Positions 23,850 through 32,369 of a stretch of DNA of 50,670 nt are shown piece by piece (the first letter of the stretch is position 1; every line of letters starts with the position of its first letter). The position numbers were made by a program, and so were the translations under genes. The stretch covers positions 1 to 50,670 of the forward strand of contig DAOUJX010000025.1 of NCBI GenBank assembly GCA_034422075.1, given 5' to 3'. Source of the DNA: S34-282 sp034422075. Its GTDB lineage: Bacteria; Chloroflexota; Dehalococcoidia; Lucifugimonadales; Australimonadaceae. The notes under the pieces were generated by a model that searched no databases, was not told the DNA's origin, and saw only the letters and a list, made by a program, of their open reading frames with translations.

Positions 23850-24491
23850 ATGGCGCTCGTACACGACGGCAACGTCCAGCTCTTCAAGGTCGCGTCGATG
23901 GGCGCGTACGACAACAACGGCTACGTCATCGCCGACCCGAAGACGCGCGAGGCGTACATCGTCGACGTGCCGGACGAAATCGAGCGGCTGCTGGAAGAGG
24001 CGCGCGACTTCCACGTGAAGGCGGCGCTCGTCACGCATTCGCACCCCGACCACATCGCGGGCTACGGTGCGTTGAAGCGATTGACCGACCTCGCGGTGGC
24101 CGTCCACCCCGCCGACGCGGAGCGGCTGCCGGAGCCTCCGGCGTTTGCGCTAGAGCACGGCGCGGACCTGTTCGTGGGCTCGCATCCCATCCGACTGCTC
24201 CACACCCCCGGCCACACGCCAGGCGGGGTGTGCATGGTCACGGACGACTGCCTCATCTCCGGCGACACGCTGTTTCCGGGCGGGCCGGGCTACACACGCA
24301 GCGGCGAGGCGTTCGCCGACTTGGTGCGCTCGATTACGACGCGCTTGCTCACCCTGCCCGAGGGGCACGGCATCTTTCCGGGGCACGGCGCTGACACCAC
24401 CATCGCCGACGCACGCCGTGAGTACGAGGCGTTCGCCGCACGCGAGCATCCCGCGGGCTTGCACGGCCATGTCGCATGGCTGACCAGCTAG
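23850..24491 (+). CDS. metallo-beta-lactamase-fold hydrolase, glyoxalase II-like
   Basis: This 213-residue protein has THSHPDHIAGY, then HTPGHTPGG, LISGDTLFPGGPG and FPGHGADT, giving the complete set of zinc ligands of the glyoxalase II/thioesterase branch. ATG 23850 has GAGGAGG seven bases upstream. It is shorter than true glyoxalase II and lacks its C-terminal substrate domain. It is transcribed away from the other MBL gene, and its last codons overlap the start of the exporter gene by 16 bases, so the two are coupled. A hydrolase of thioester-type metabolites is the likeliest role. Confidence 0.9.
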   Translation: MALVHDGNVQLFKVASMGAYDNNGYVIADPKTREAYIVDVPDEIERLLEEARDFHVKAALVTHSHPDHIAGYGALKRLTDLAVAVHPADAERLPEPPAFALEHGADLFVGSHPIRLLHTPGHTPGGVCMVTDDCLISGDTLFPGGPGYTRSGEAFADLVRSITTRLLTLPEGHGIFPGHGADTTIADARREYEAFAAREHPAGLHGHVAWLTS

Positions 24492-25942
24492 GGGCAGAAG
24501 CACTCGGAGGGCCCGCCGCCAACCGCACTGGCGCGCCGCTGCGAGCGTGGCTGGCGCTCGGCGCCGTCTGCATCGCCACCTTCACGACGACGCTCGACAT
24601 CCAACTGGTCAACTTCTCGCTCGGCCCGCTCTCCGACGTGCTGGGCGTCGACGCATCGCAGATTGCGTGGGTTGCGGTGACGGCGCTGCTGGTATCGGTG
24701 GGCCTGATGCTGACGGCGGGCAACATCGGCGACAGCGTGGGCCGCGACCGCATTCTCATCGCTGGGCTGGCGATAACGACGGTCAGCCTGGTGCTCTCGT
24801 CGCTGGCCCAGAACCTGCCGCAGCTGCTCGTAGCGCGCGCCGTATTCGGGCTTGGCACCATTTTCGTCGTCGCGCCGGGTGCCGCATTGATCGTCAGCAT
24901 CATGCCGCCCAGCCACCGAGGCATCGGCCTGGGCTTCCAGGGGATGGCGGCAGGCCTCGGCTACTTCCTCGGCCCCCCGCTGGGCGGTTTGATACTCGAC
25001 CACTTCGACTGGCACGCCCTCTTCTACATGCGGCTGCCCTTCCACCTAGCAGCCTTCGCGATGACGATCATCTTCTTGCGCATGCCGCGCCAGGGTGCCA
25101 TGTTCCGCTTCGATACGCTTGGCGTCATCGTCTCCGCGCTCACACTGGTAAGCCTGACGCTGGCCATCAATCAGGGCGGACGGTTGGGGTGGACACATCC
25201 GCTGCCGCTAGCGGCGGGCGCGGCGACGCCGCTGTTCGGCGCGCTGCTGGTGCTGGTGGAACGCCGCGTGGCGCGCCCCGTCTTCAACTTCCGGCTACTG
25301 GCGCACGCGCGCTCCTACACCGTCGGTTTGGTAACACACCTGCTCGTCTACCACGTGCAGACGGCCATCCCGATACTGGCAGCGTTCCTAGTGCTGACGC
25401 AAACGGAGGGCGGCCTAGCGCAGGCTGGCCTCATCACGTCGACCTACCCGCTGGCGCGCGTGCTGATGTCGCCGGTGAGCGGCTGGCTCTCTGACCGCCT
25501 TGGCGCGCAGCGCCTCATCATCTCGGGGCTGCTGGTGCTGGGAGGCGCTGCGCTGCTGCTGGGCTTCTACGCAGGGGAGGCACCGATATGGGCGGCAGCG
25601 CTCGGCTTCTTCGTCGCGGGCGTCGGGTTCGTGCTCTGGGAGCCGGGCAACCAGATTGCCATTGTCGAGGGCGTGCCGCGCGAGGATATTGGGACGGCGT
25701 CCAGCATGATTTCGATGGTGCGGCTGCTGGGCGTTTCGAGCGGGGTGACGGTAACGACGGCGGCGTTCGTGTTTGCGTCGTCCCGCTCCGCCGGTGTCAG
25801 CACCGAGGACGCGCGCCTGCTCGACCTGCCTGCCGCAGCGGCGAGCGCTGGTATCGAGTTCGGCTTCATCGTCATGGCCGTCTTCAGCGCCGTTGCGCTT
25901 CTCGTCAGCGCGCTGCGGCGGTGGATGCGGCAGGTGGCGTAG
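24476..25942 (+). CDS. MFS exporter, DHA2-like (14 TM)
   Basis: The 488-residue protein has 14 predicted membrane helices and DHA2-family signs: the N-terminal TTLDIQLVNFSLGPL segment, IAWVAVTALL, and the loop with SVGRDRILIAGL. A motif-C-like stretch, GLGYFLGPPLGGLI, is typical of drug/H+ antiporters. ATG 24476 lies inside the preceding MBL gene, so expression is linked to it. Export of a drug or of a product of the coupled hydrolase is possible. Only five bases separate its stop from the convergent DUF2752 gene. Confidence 0.9.
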   Translation: MADQLGAEALGGPAANRTGAPLRAWLALGAVCIATFTTTLDIQLVNFSLGPLSDVLGVDASQIAWVAVTALLVSVGLMLTAGNIGDSVGRDRILIAGLAITTVSLVLSSLAQNLPQLLVARAVFGLGTIFVVAPGAALIVSIMPPSHRGIGLGFQGMAAGLGYFLGPPLGGLILDHFDWHALFYMRLPFHLAAFAMTIIFLRMPRQGAMFRFDTLGVIVSALTLVSLTLAINQGGRLGWTHPLPLAAGAATPLFGALLVLVERRVARPVFNFRLLAHARSYTVGLVTHLLVYHVQTAIPILAAFLVLTQTEGGLAQAGLITSTYPLARVLMSPVSGWLSDRLGAQRLIISGLLVLGGAALLLGFYAGEAPIWAAALGFFVAGVGFVLWEPGNQIAIVEGVPREDIGTASSMISMVRLLGVSSGVTVTTAAFVFASSRSAGVSTEDARLLDLPAAAASAGIEFGFIVMAVFSAVALLVSALRRWMRQVA

Positions 25943-25947
25943 GGGGC

Positions 25948-26409
25948 CTACGGCGCGAGCGAGCTGAGCGGCCACAGGGGCAAGTTGCGCAGCGCCCAGT
26001 AGATGAGCACGCCCACGAGCAGCGCCCATATCCAGCGCGACGGCACGAATATGCGGGGAAGCACACTCGCGCCAACCGTATGCAGTGCGCCACGTACGTA
26101 GGTGTACACGAGCGACGGCAGCGCCAGCACCGCAAGCGCGTTGTAGCCTAGCGCACCGACGGGGTCACCGTGCAGCAGCATGTGGAGGGCGCGCAGCGTT
26201 CCGCATCCGGGGCAGTGGTAGCCCGTCAGGCCGAGGAAGGGGCAGAGAGGGTATGTCCCCGGTTCGCGCGGGTCGATGGTGTACAGCAGCGCCGTGCCAA
26301 CCGCCGCAAGCAGCGCCAGCAGCACGTAGCCTGCCCTCACTGGAACGCGCCACAGCGGCAGCGTAGGCGTCGCACCCGTCCGCACGAACAACACGCTATG
26401 CATTCCCAA
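25948..26409 (-). CDS. DUF2752 membrane protein
   Basis: The 153-residue protein has about four membrane helices and the DUF2752 signature PLCPFLGLTGYHCPGCGTLRALHMLLHGD, with its conserved Cys triplet near residues 56-69, split here by Thr-Gly-Tyr-His. The function of the family is unknown; the Cys pattern suggests metal binding or redox chemistry at the membrane face. It starts at ATG 26409 (or ATG 26403), 20 bases after the zinc-ribbon CD225 gene. The pairing of DUF2752 with CD225/DUF4190-type proteins recurs in many bacteria. Confidence 0.88.
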   Translation of the reverse strand: MGMHSVLFVRTGATPTLPLWRVPVRAGYVLLALLAAVGTALLYTIDPREPGTYPLCPFLGLTGYHCPGCGTLRALHMLLHGDPVGALGYNALAVLALPSLVYTYVRGALHTVGASVLPRIFVPSRWIWALLVGVLIYWALRNLPLWPLSSLAP

Positions 26410-26429
26410 TGGCTGTCACTGCTCCAACC

Positions 26430-26846
26430 CTATACCGACCCCGGGCTCCCGAAGGGGTCAGTCGCGAGGAAGATGACCCCGGCCACCAATCCAAGGGCGA
26501 CGGATATCAGCGCCCACGTCTTTGCGCTGTTCGACGCACGGAGCGCGCCCTCGAGATCGCCGGCGGTGAGCTTGCCGTTGACTTGCGCCGCGTAGACGAT
26601 GGACACGATGCCGGCGGGCAGACAGCAAAAGAGGGTGGCAAGAATGGCCCACACGAGGTGGCTCGGCACGTGGTGCACCGGCCGTTCCGCTCCGAACGGC
26701 GGCGGCGTTGAGCGAAGGTCGGACTGCTGCTGGCCTGACGACGGCGCGCCGAACTGGGGCTCAGGCTGCTCCGGTAAGCGCCTGCCACAGCTATGGCAAT
26801 AGCGCGCCCCCTCGATGCTTTCCGTCCCGCAACTGGTGCACCGCAC
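26430..26846 (-). CDS. zinc-ribbon CD225/dispanin-like membrane protein
   Basis: The 138-residue protein begins with a zinc ribbon (CTSCG, then CHSCGR; residues 3-21), has a Pro/Gln-rich linker, and ends in two membrane helices with the CD225 pattern LATLFCCLPAGIVSIVYAAQVNGKLTAGD. Eukaryotic relatives (IFITM) alter membrane properties; bacterial ones are uncharacterised. ATG 26846 is 22 bases after argS on the same strand. The zinc ribbon marks it as one of the 'zinc-ribbon plus membrane domain' family common in Chloroflexota and Actinomycetota. Confidence 0.88.
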   Translation of the reverse strand: MRCTSCGTESIEGARYCHSCGRRLPEQPEPQFGAPSSGQQQSDLRSTPPPFGAERPVHHVPSHLVWAILATLFCCLPAGIVSIVYAAQVNGKLTAGDLEGALRASNSAKTWALISVALGLVAGVIFLATDPFGSPGSV

Positions 26847-26868
26847 GTGCGCACCTCCTCAACAAGCT

Positions 26869-28542
26869 CTACATCGCCTCGGGGGCGGACATCCCCATGA
26901 GAGCGAGCGTGCGCGCGAGCGCAGCCTTGCTCGCCTGCACTAGCTTGAGGCGCGCCTGGGAGACGGCCTCCGACCCAGGCTCCGACGAGAGCACGCGGCA
27001 GTGGTCGTAGAACCAGTGGAACGCAGTGGCTAGTTCGACGGCGTAGTGCGCCAGCGTGTGCGGCGCAAGCGTCCGCGCGATGCCGTCGACCACCTCAGGC
27101 AGCTGCACCATCTTGCGGATGAGCGCCAGTTCCGCCTCGTGGGTCAGCAGCGACGTGTCGCCGTCATCCCACACCACGCCACGCTCGGACGCCTGCCGCA
27201 GTATGCCGGCGATGCGCGCGTGCGCGTACTGCACGTAGTACACGGGGTTGTCCGCCGACTGCTGCTTCGCCAGCTCGAGGTCAAACTCCATCTGGCTCTC
27301 CGCGGCGCGGGCGAGGAAGAAGTAGCGGCAGGCATCCTGCCCCACCTCCTCGACCAGCTCGCGGAGAGTTACCAATTCACCCGTGCGCTTGGAGGCTCTG
27401 ACGGTCTCGGCGCCCCGCTTGAGCGTGACGAGCTGGGATATGAGGATGGTCAGCCGATCCGACGCGATGCCCAGCGCTTCCATAACGCTCTTCATGCGCG
27501 GCACGTGGCCTTGGTGGTCGGCGCCCCATATGTCGATGACGCTGTCGTAGCCCCGCAGCACGAACTTGTCGTAGTGGTAAGCGATGTCGGAGGCGAAGTA
27601 GGTAGGCTGACCCGTTGAGCGCACGAGCACATTGTCCTTGTCGTCGCCAAGCGTTGATGACGTAAACCACAGCGCGCCCTCGCGCTCAGCCGTGTAACCG
27701 CGCTCGCGTAGCAACCCCATCGTCTGCTCGTAGCGACCGTCGGCGAAGAGCGAGCGCTCGCTAAACCAGTGGTCGAACGTCACGCCGATGAGATCGAGGT
27801 CGGCGTGGATGTTGTCGAGCATCCGCTCCAAACCCAGCTCGCCAATCGCGGAGGCCGCCTGCTCGCGGTCTCCGTCCATGAAGCGCGCGCCGTGTTCGTC
27901 CGCAAGCGATTTCCCCAGCTCGGCGAGATACTCGCCTTGGTAGCCGCCGTCGGGCACTGCGGCGTCGGCGTCGCCGAGCGCCTGGGCGTAGCGCGCCAGC
28001 ACCGACTGGTAGAAGAGGCGCATTTGCTGGCCAGCGTCGTTGACGTAGTACTCGCGCGCTACTTCATACCCGGCGGCGGCGAGGGCGCTAGCAAGCGCGC
28101 TGCCGAGAACGGCGCCTCGCGCAGTGCCGACGTGCAGCGGACCCGTAGGGTTGGCGCTGACGAACTCCACCTGCACGCGCTTCCCTGTGCCGATGTCAAC
28201 ATCCCCGTAAGACGCGCCGGCGGCGACGATCGCATCGACCTGCGCGCACAGCCAATCGTCACGAAGCGCAAAGTTGATGAAGCCCGGGGGCGCGACCGCA
28301 ACGCTGGCGACGGCGGCGTCCGGCTCGACGAGGTCGGCGAGGCGCTGGGCGATCTCGAGGGGTTGCATCCGCGCGGCCCGCGCGAGCCGCAGCGCAACGC
28401 TCGATGCGAAGTCGCCGTGTTCGCTCTTCTGCGGGCGCTCGACGGCAGGACCTGCGATTTGGGCGGCAGGCAGCAGCCCCTGCGCTTGCGCACGCGCCAC
28501 CGCGTCAGTGACGCGCGCCGCGATTCTGTCGCGAATCAGCAT
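26869..28542 (-). CDS. argS: arginyl-tRNA synthetase
   Basis: ArgS charges tRNA-Arg. The 557-residue class I enzyme has the N-terminal Add-1 domain, the HIGH-type motif in ANPTGPLHVGTARGAVLG near residue 130, the SKRTGELVTL segment that replaces KMSKS, and a C-terminal DALR anticodon-binding domain (YAHARIAGIL onwards). TATCAT on this strand (28557-28552) ends nine bases before ATG 28542, so the message is probably almost leaderless. It heads a minus-strand unit with the CD225 and DUF2752 genes and is divergent from the amidase pair. Confidence 0.97.
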   Translation of the reverse strand: MLIRDRIAARVTDAVARAQAQGLLPAAQIAGPAVERPQKSEHGDFASSVALRLARAARMQPLEIAQRLADLVEPDAAVASVAVAPPGFINFALRDDWLCAQVDAIVAAGASYGDVDIGTGKRVQVEFVSANPTGPLHVGTARGAVLGSALASALAAAGYEVAREYYVNDAGQQMRLFYQSVLARYAQALGDADAAVPDGGYQGEYLAELGKSLADEHGARFMDGDREQAASAIGELGLERMLDNIHADLDLIGVTFDHWFSERSLFADGRYEQTMGLLRERGYTAEREGALWFTSSTLGDDKDNVLVRSTGQPTYFASDIAYHYDKFVLRGYDSVIDIWGADHQGHVPRMKSVMEALGIASDRLTILISQLVTLKRGAETVRASKRTGELVTLRELVEEVGQDACRYFFLARAAESQMEFDLELAKQQSADNPVYYVQYAHARIAGILRQASERGVVWDDGDTSLLTHEAELALIRKMVQLPEVVDGIARTLAPHTLAHYAVELATAFHWFYDHCRVLSSEPGSEAVSQARLKLVQASKAALARTLALMGMSAPEAM

Positions 28543-28668
28543 TACTGCGCCATGATACCAGCGCGGGGCGGCAATCTCGGCGGCTTGGCTTGCACGTTAG
28601 CCGCTCAGGTTGCGTGCTGCGGTCTACCCCATACTCGATACGTGGCCGGAATGACGAGAAGGCCGCGC

Positions 28669-28674
28669 TATACT
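28669..28674 (+). promoter_or_regulatory. -10 element (TATACT) of the amidase pair
   Basis: TATACT at 28669-28674 predicts a start near 28681 and a leader of about 23 nt with GGGGGTG as ribosome site for GTG 28704. Confidence 0.5.
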
Positions 28675-28703
28675 GCGCGCACTCTAGGCAATGGGGGTGC
28701 GCG

Positions 28704-28922
28704 GTGGTACACGACGACGAGTTCTTGCCGCGGTCGCTGTTCGATGCGTGGGCGGCACACTTAGGGCTTGATACGGACCCGGAGCACCTTGATCAGGTCT
28801 ACCCCGAGGCGCGCGGGTTGCTCCAACGCCTCGAACGACTGCACGAGGTGGACGCTTCCTCCGTCGAACCCGGCGAGGCATACCGGACGCTGCCGATAGG
28901 CATGCTGGAGGAGCAGTCGTGA
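28704..28922 (+). CDS. GatC/AtzG-like small amidase subunit
   Basis: This 72-residue acidic protein precedes an amidase and overlaps its start (GTGA). Its C-terminal half, RLERLHEVDASSVEPGEAY, resembles the GatC pattern in which a helix leads to VDTSGVEP and an extended tail that wraps the amidase. AtzG, the partner of the biuret-pathway amidase AtzE, is a known non-Gat member of this type. GTG 28704 is the start; the frame is open further upstream but lacks start signals. It probably stabilises the downstream amidase as a heteromeric complex. The resemblance is by motif and context only. Confidence 0.65.
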   Translation: MVHDDEFLPRSLFDAWAAHLGLDTDPEHLDQVYPEARGLLQRLERLHEVDASSVEPGEAYRTLPIGMLEEQS

Positions 28923-30337
28923 GCGCTTCCGCTGACCTCGCCCGCCTCTCCGTCGCCGACCTCGGCGCGCTCCTCCAAGCCCGCGACGTCTCGCCCGTCG
29001 AGGTCGTCGAGGCGTGCATCGCGCGCACGGACGCCGTCGAGCCGCACGTCGCCGCCTACGTGACGCGCACCAGCGAGCAGGCGCTCGCGCAAGCCAGGGC
29101 AGCGGAAGCGGAAATCGCCGCAGGCAACTACCGCGGCCCACTCCATGGCATCCCCTACGGCACCAAGGACATCTACTGGACGAAGGGGGTACGCACTACA
29201 TCGGGCTCGGCGGTGGACGCCGATTTCGTGCCCGACCGCAATGCGCGCGCCGTGGAGCTGTTGAACGAGGCAGGCGCGATTTCGCTCGGCAAGACGCACA
29301 CCACCGAGTACGCATTCGATCCGACCGGCCGCAACGACACCTTCGGTCCGCCGCACAACCCGTGGAAGCACGGCCACTACACTGGAGGCTCCAGCAGCGG
29401 CTCGGCAGCGGCCATTGCCGCGGGCTCCGTCCCCTTCGCGCTCGGCTCTGACACTGGTGGTTCCATCCGCATCCCCTGCTCGTGGAGCGGCATCACCGGC
29501 ATCAAACCCACTTTCGGGCTGGTGAGCCGCGCGCGCGTCACTCCGCTGTCGTGGACGCTCGACACGGCGGGGCCTATGGCCCGCAACGCGCGCGACGTCG
29601 CGCTCGTCCTCAACGCGCTCGCCGGCTTCGACCCAGACGACCCAGGATCTATGCGCCACGAGCGCGAGGACTACACGCAGGGCATCGACGACGGCGTCGC
29701 CGGGCTGCGCATCGGCGTGCCGCGCGCGTTCCTCGCCGAGCACGCCATCGACCCAGAGGTGCGCGCAGCGTTCGATGCGGCGCTCACCGTCTTCGAGCGC
29801 TTGGAGGCATCGCTGGAGGACGTGGACATCCCCGAGTTGCATTACGGCGAACTGGGCTCGTTCATCATCACGGCGGAGGCGGCGGAGTTGCACCGCGAGC
29901 GCATCCGCGCGCACGCCGACAAGTACGACCAGCGCACGCGCAGGCGCATCGAGAGCGGCTATTTCATTTCGGGGCGCGACTACATGTACGCGCAGCGCGT
30001 CCGGACGCTCCTGGGCCGCGCGCTGACGGCGGCCTTCCGGCACATAGACGTGCTCGTGATGCCGACGACGATAGCTCCGGCGGCGGCGCACGGCGTGCTG
30101 GAGCGCGACATCGGAGGCCGCAGGCTGCTGACGCGCGAGTCGGCGCTGATGTTCACGCGCATCTTCAATCAGAACGGCCTACCTGCGACGTCGACGCCGT
30201 GCGGCTTCTCGGCAGACGGCCTTCCGCTGGGCCTCATGCTCGTCGGCCACGCCTTCGCCGATAGGCTCGTCCTTCGCGCGACCGCCACCTACGAACGCGA
30301 GACCGACTGGGGTGGGAGCATAGCGGAGGTGGGTTAG
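28919..30337 (+). CDS. amidase-signature family amidase
   Basis: The 472-residue protein has the amidase-signature Ser-cisSer-Lys triad: Lys83 in PYGTKDI, Ser158 in GGSSSGS and the nucleophile Ser182 in GSDTGGSIRIP; the spacings of 75 and 24 residues match the family. Later blocks (GPMARNARDVALVLNALAG, MPTTIAPAA) are also typical. It is not a convincing GatA: there is no GatB, and the C-terminal part differs. It starts at GTG 28919 overlapping the GatC-like gene. Substrates in the family include amides, ureides and biuret-type compounds; none can be chosen from sequence. Confidence 0.93.
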   Translation: MSASADLARLSVADLGALLQARDVSPVEVVEACIARTDAVEPHVAAYVTRTSEQALAQARAAEAEIAAGNYRGPLHGIPYGTKDIYWTKGVRTTSGSAVDADFVPDRNARAVELLNEAGAISLGKTHTTEYAFDPTGRNDTFGPPHNPWKHGHYTGGSSSGSAAAIAAGSVPFALGSDTGGSIRIPCSWSGITGIKPTFGLVSRARVTPLSWTLDTAGPMARNARDVALVLNALAGFDPDDPGSMRHEREDYTQGIDDGVAGLRIGVPRAFLAEHAIDPEVRAAFDAALTVFERLEASLEDVDIPELHYGELGSFIITAEAAELHRERIRAHADKYDQRTRRRIESGYFISGRDYMYAQRVRTLLGRALTAAFRHIDVLVMPTTIAPAAAHGVLERDIGGRRLLTRESALMFTRIFNQNGLPATSTPCGFSADGLPLGLMLVGHAFADRLVLRATATYERETDWGGSIAEVG

Positions 30338-30349
30338 GCGAAGGCGCCC

Positions 30350-30715
30350 CTAACCCTTGTGCAGGCCTAAGACGTTGCCGGCAGGGTCGCGGAAGACCGC
30401 GATGCTGCCCGCGTCCCCAGCCAACGTGAAGGGTTGCAGCAGCGCCTCCGCGCCCAGACTTACCGCCTTGTCCAGCGACGCCTGCAGGTCGTCGACGCGC
30501 ACGTAGACCATTAGGTAGTTGGGCGGCATGTTCTCGCCCGTCTGCATGATGCCGCCAGGGATGCCGCCCTCGGCCGGGGAGACGAAGTAGTAGTTGTTGG
30601 CGCCAACGGGAGAGGCCACACCCTCGATGCTCCAGCCGAATAGGCCGGCGTAGAAGTCTTGCAACGCGGCGGCATCAGGGCCGCCCATCTCGAAATAGGC
30701 AACGGGGTCTGGCAT
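30350..30715 (-). CDS. VOC-superfamily (glyoxalase/bleomycin-resistance fold) protein
   Basis: The 121-residue protein has two beta-alpha-beta-beta-beta modules as in VOC proteins: VAYFEMGGPDAAALQDFYAGLFGW at the start, and MVYVRVDDLQASLDKAVSLGAEALL, then FRDPAGNVLGLHK at the end. The family's metal-ligand positions are only partly filled (Glu near residue 8). AAGGAGAG precedes ATG 30715. It lies downstream of the sugar dehydrogenase gene with its own likely -10 (TAACAT). Such proteins are isomerases, dioxygenases or drug binders; function here is unknown. Confidence 0.88.
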   Translation of the reverse strand: MPDPVAYFEMGGPDAAALQDFYAGLFGWSIEGVASPVGANNYYFVSPAEGGIPGGIMQTGENMPPNYLMVYVRVDDLQASLDKAVSLGAEALLQPFTLAGDAGSIAVFRDPAGNVLGLHKG

Positions 30716-30783
30716 GGAGCTCTCCTTGGGGCGTTTGGATTGTCAGGAGCCATGTTAGCGCATGGCCCCACCGAGGGAGACAC

Positions 30784-31995
30784 TCAGGGAGACGTGGGCG
30801 CTGTAACCCTCAGGATCTTGTCGTTGCCGCGATTAGACGTCGTGATGTAGAGCGCGCCGTCCGGCCCCATTACCGGCGAGCGGAGTCGCCCGTAGGTCCC
30901 ATTCAGCTCGGCAACGGAGACGTGGCTCAGCAGATTGCCATCGCTATCGAACTCGAAGAGATGTAGCTCCATGTCCCTCAGCGCGGCCACGGCGAAGCGC
31001 CCTTCCCACGCGCCCCACTGCGTGCCCTCTAGGAAGATGCCTCCGCTAACCGCCAGCGTCGTCCTGCCTGACGACCACCTCGCTTCTACCGCACTCGGGA
31101 ACTTGGCGAGGTCGGTCATCGGTACGCGCTCGTTGTACCCCGGCACCGGGTCCCAACCGTAGTTGCCGCCTGCGGTCAGCAGGTTGATCTCGTCGTCGAC
31201 ATTCGGCCCGTGCTCCACCGACCACATCTGGCTTGTGCCGGGCCGGAGGGCTAGGCCCTGCACGTTTCGGTGCCCATACGTGTAGACCAGCGGTGCCGAA
31301 GGGAACGGGTTGCCGGAAGCCCCCGCGCCCGTCGACGCGTCCACGCGAAGCACCTTGCCGCCCAACGAGTTCAGATCCTGCGAGACCGTTCCTGTCGCCG
31401 CGTCTCCCGTTGCGATCCAAAGGTACCCGTCCGGCCCGAAGCGAAGCCGGCAACCGCTGTGCCTTCCCCCGCCCGGCATGCCCCCCACAAGCGGGTCGTT
31501 GGCACGAGTTCCCTCTGTGTAGTCGTCATCGACCGTCCATGCGATAACCTGTACCTCCCGAGGGTCACGGTGGGTTTGGCAGGTGTAGAACCGCCTGTTG
31601 GAGCTGAATTCTGGGTCGACAAGAATGGACATTAGCCCGCCTTCCCCCGAAGCGCGGAAGTCGCTCATGTCCGCCGTAATCCGCTGCACCCTCCCCCCAG
31701 TGAGCCGGGCAAACAGGTTGCCGGAGCGCTCCGTGAAGAGCATGGTCCCGTCCGGCGCAAAAGCGAGATCCCAGGGCACGTTGAGGCCCGTGACGTACTC
31801 CTCCACGGAAATGGCCGGCACGCTGTCAGCGGGAACTTTGGTCGGAACTGTGGTAGGTCCCGTAGGGGGCTCCATTGGAGCATCTGAGAGGGCGTCGCAC
31901 GCCACAAGCGCGGAGGCCAACGCCAGCGTGGCCACGCACCGCACGATGACGCCCATGCGTGCGGGAGCGTTGCGTTGGACGGTCGAACGCTTCAT
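30784..31995 (-). CDS. PQQ-type glucose/sorbosone dehydrogenase family lipoprotein
   Basis: The 403-residue protein begins with a signal peptide and lipobox (LVACD, Cys near residue 33), followed by a Pro/Thr-rich linker. The six-bladed propeller of soluble aldose sugar dehydrogenases follows: LNVPWDLAFAPDGTMLFTER, HSGCRLRFGPDGYLWIATGD, GHRNVQGLALRPG and EHGPNVDDEINLL. Known members oxidise aldoses with PQQ in the periplasm. ATG 31995 overlaps the stop of an upstream lipoprotein frame (ATGA), so the two are translationally coupled. An alternative GTG at 32004 adds three residues. Actual PQQ use is inferred. Confidence 0.92.
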   Translation of the reverse strand: MKRSTVQRNAPARMGVIVRCVATLALASALVACDALSDAPMEPPTGPTTVPTKVPADSVPAISVEEYVTGLNVPWDLAFAPDGTMLFTERSGNLFARLTGGRVQRITADMSDFRASGEGGLMSILVDPEFSSNRRFYTCQTHRDPREVQVIAWTVDDDYTEGTRANDPLVGGMPGGGRHSGCRLRFGPDGYLWIATGDAATGTVSQDLNSLGGKVLRVDASTGAGASGNPFPSAPLVYTYGHRNVQGLALRPGTSQMWSVEHGPNVDDEINLLTAGGNYGWDPVPGYNERVPMTDLAKFPSAVEARWSSGRTTLAVSGGIFLEGTQWGAWEGRFAVAALRDMELHLFEFDSDGNLLSHVSVAELNGTYGRLRSPVMGPDGALYITTSNRGNDKILRVTAPTSP

Positions 31996-32368
31996 ATCGC
32001 ACACCTATCGCTGAGGTGGAAGCCTCGCCAAACTGCCGGACCGTCCTTGCCACTCGCATACCACGCCATCCCCTCCCCCATCACGGGCGCTGCGCCTGAG
32101 CGCGGCTCACCTGCGCCCTCCGCGTCGGCACACGAGGCGTACGTGCCCTCGCCGGGCGGGATCGATGCAGCCGGGAGAGGGGGTGTCGGTGCGTACGTGG
32201 GCGTAGGCGCCGCGGTTGGTGTTGGCGTTGGATCCAGCGTGTGTGCGGGTGTAGGTGCGCCCGTCGGGACGAGCGTTGCGTTGGCGTTGCGCCGCTTCCA
32301 CCGCATGCGGTCAGCCACAGCATGCACAGCAGCGTTGGAATTGCGCTTACGCAGGTACGCCGTAACAC
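31992..32368 (-). pseudogene. frameshifted lipoprotein with Thr/Pro linker and Excalibur-like tail
   Basis: Two overlapping frames form one protein if joined. The first (from GTG 32368, or 32386) gives a lipoprotein signal with lipobox LTACGG. The second, shifted frame gives a Thr/Pro repeat linker (TPTPTAAPTPTYAPTPP) and a globular tail with TYASCADAEGAGEPRSG, similar to the start of Excalibur-type domains, ending at 31992 in an ATGA overlap with the dehydrogenase. The shift falls within a run of CAACGC-type repeats near 32280-32290, a likely slippage site. It may be a real mutation, an assembly error, or phase variation. The coupling to the dehydrogenase suggests the second part was recently functional. 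Confidence 0.55.
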
Positions 32369-32369
32369 G

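Noticed and set aside
28799..30091. A 430-codon minus-strand frame over the amidase gene
   Set aside because: The sense strand encodes an amidase with its full catalytic triad; the antisense frame has no motif.
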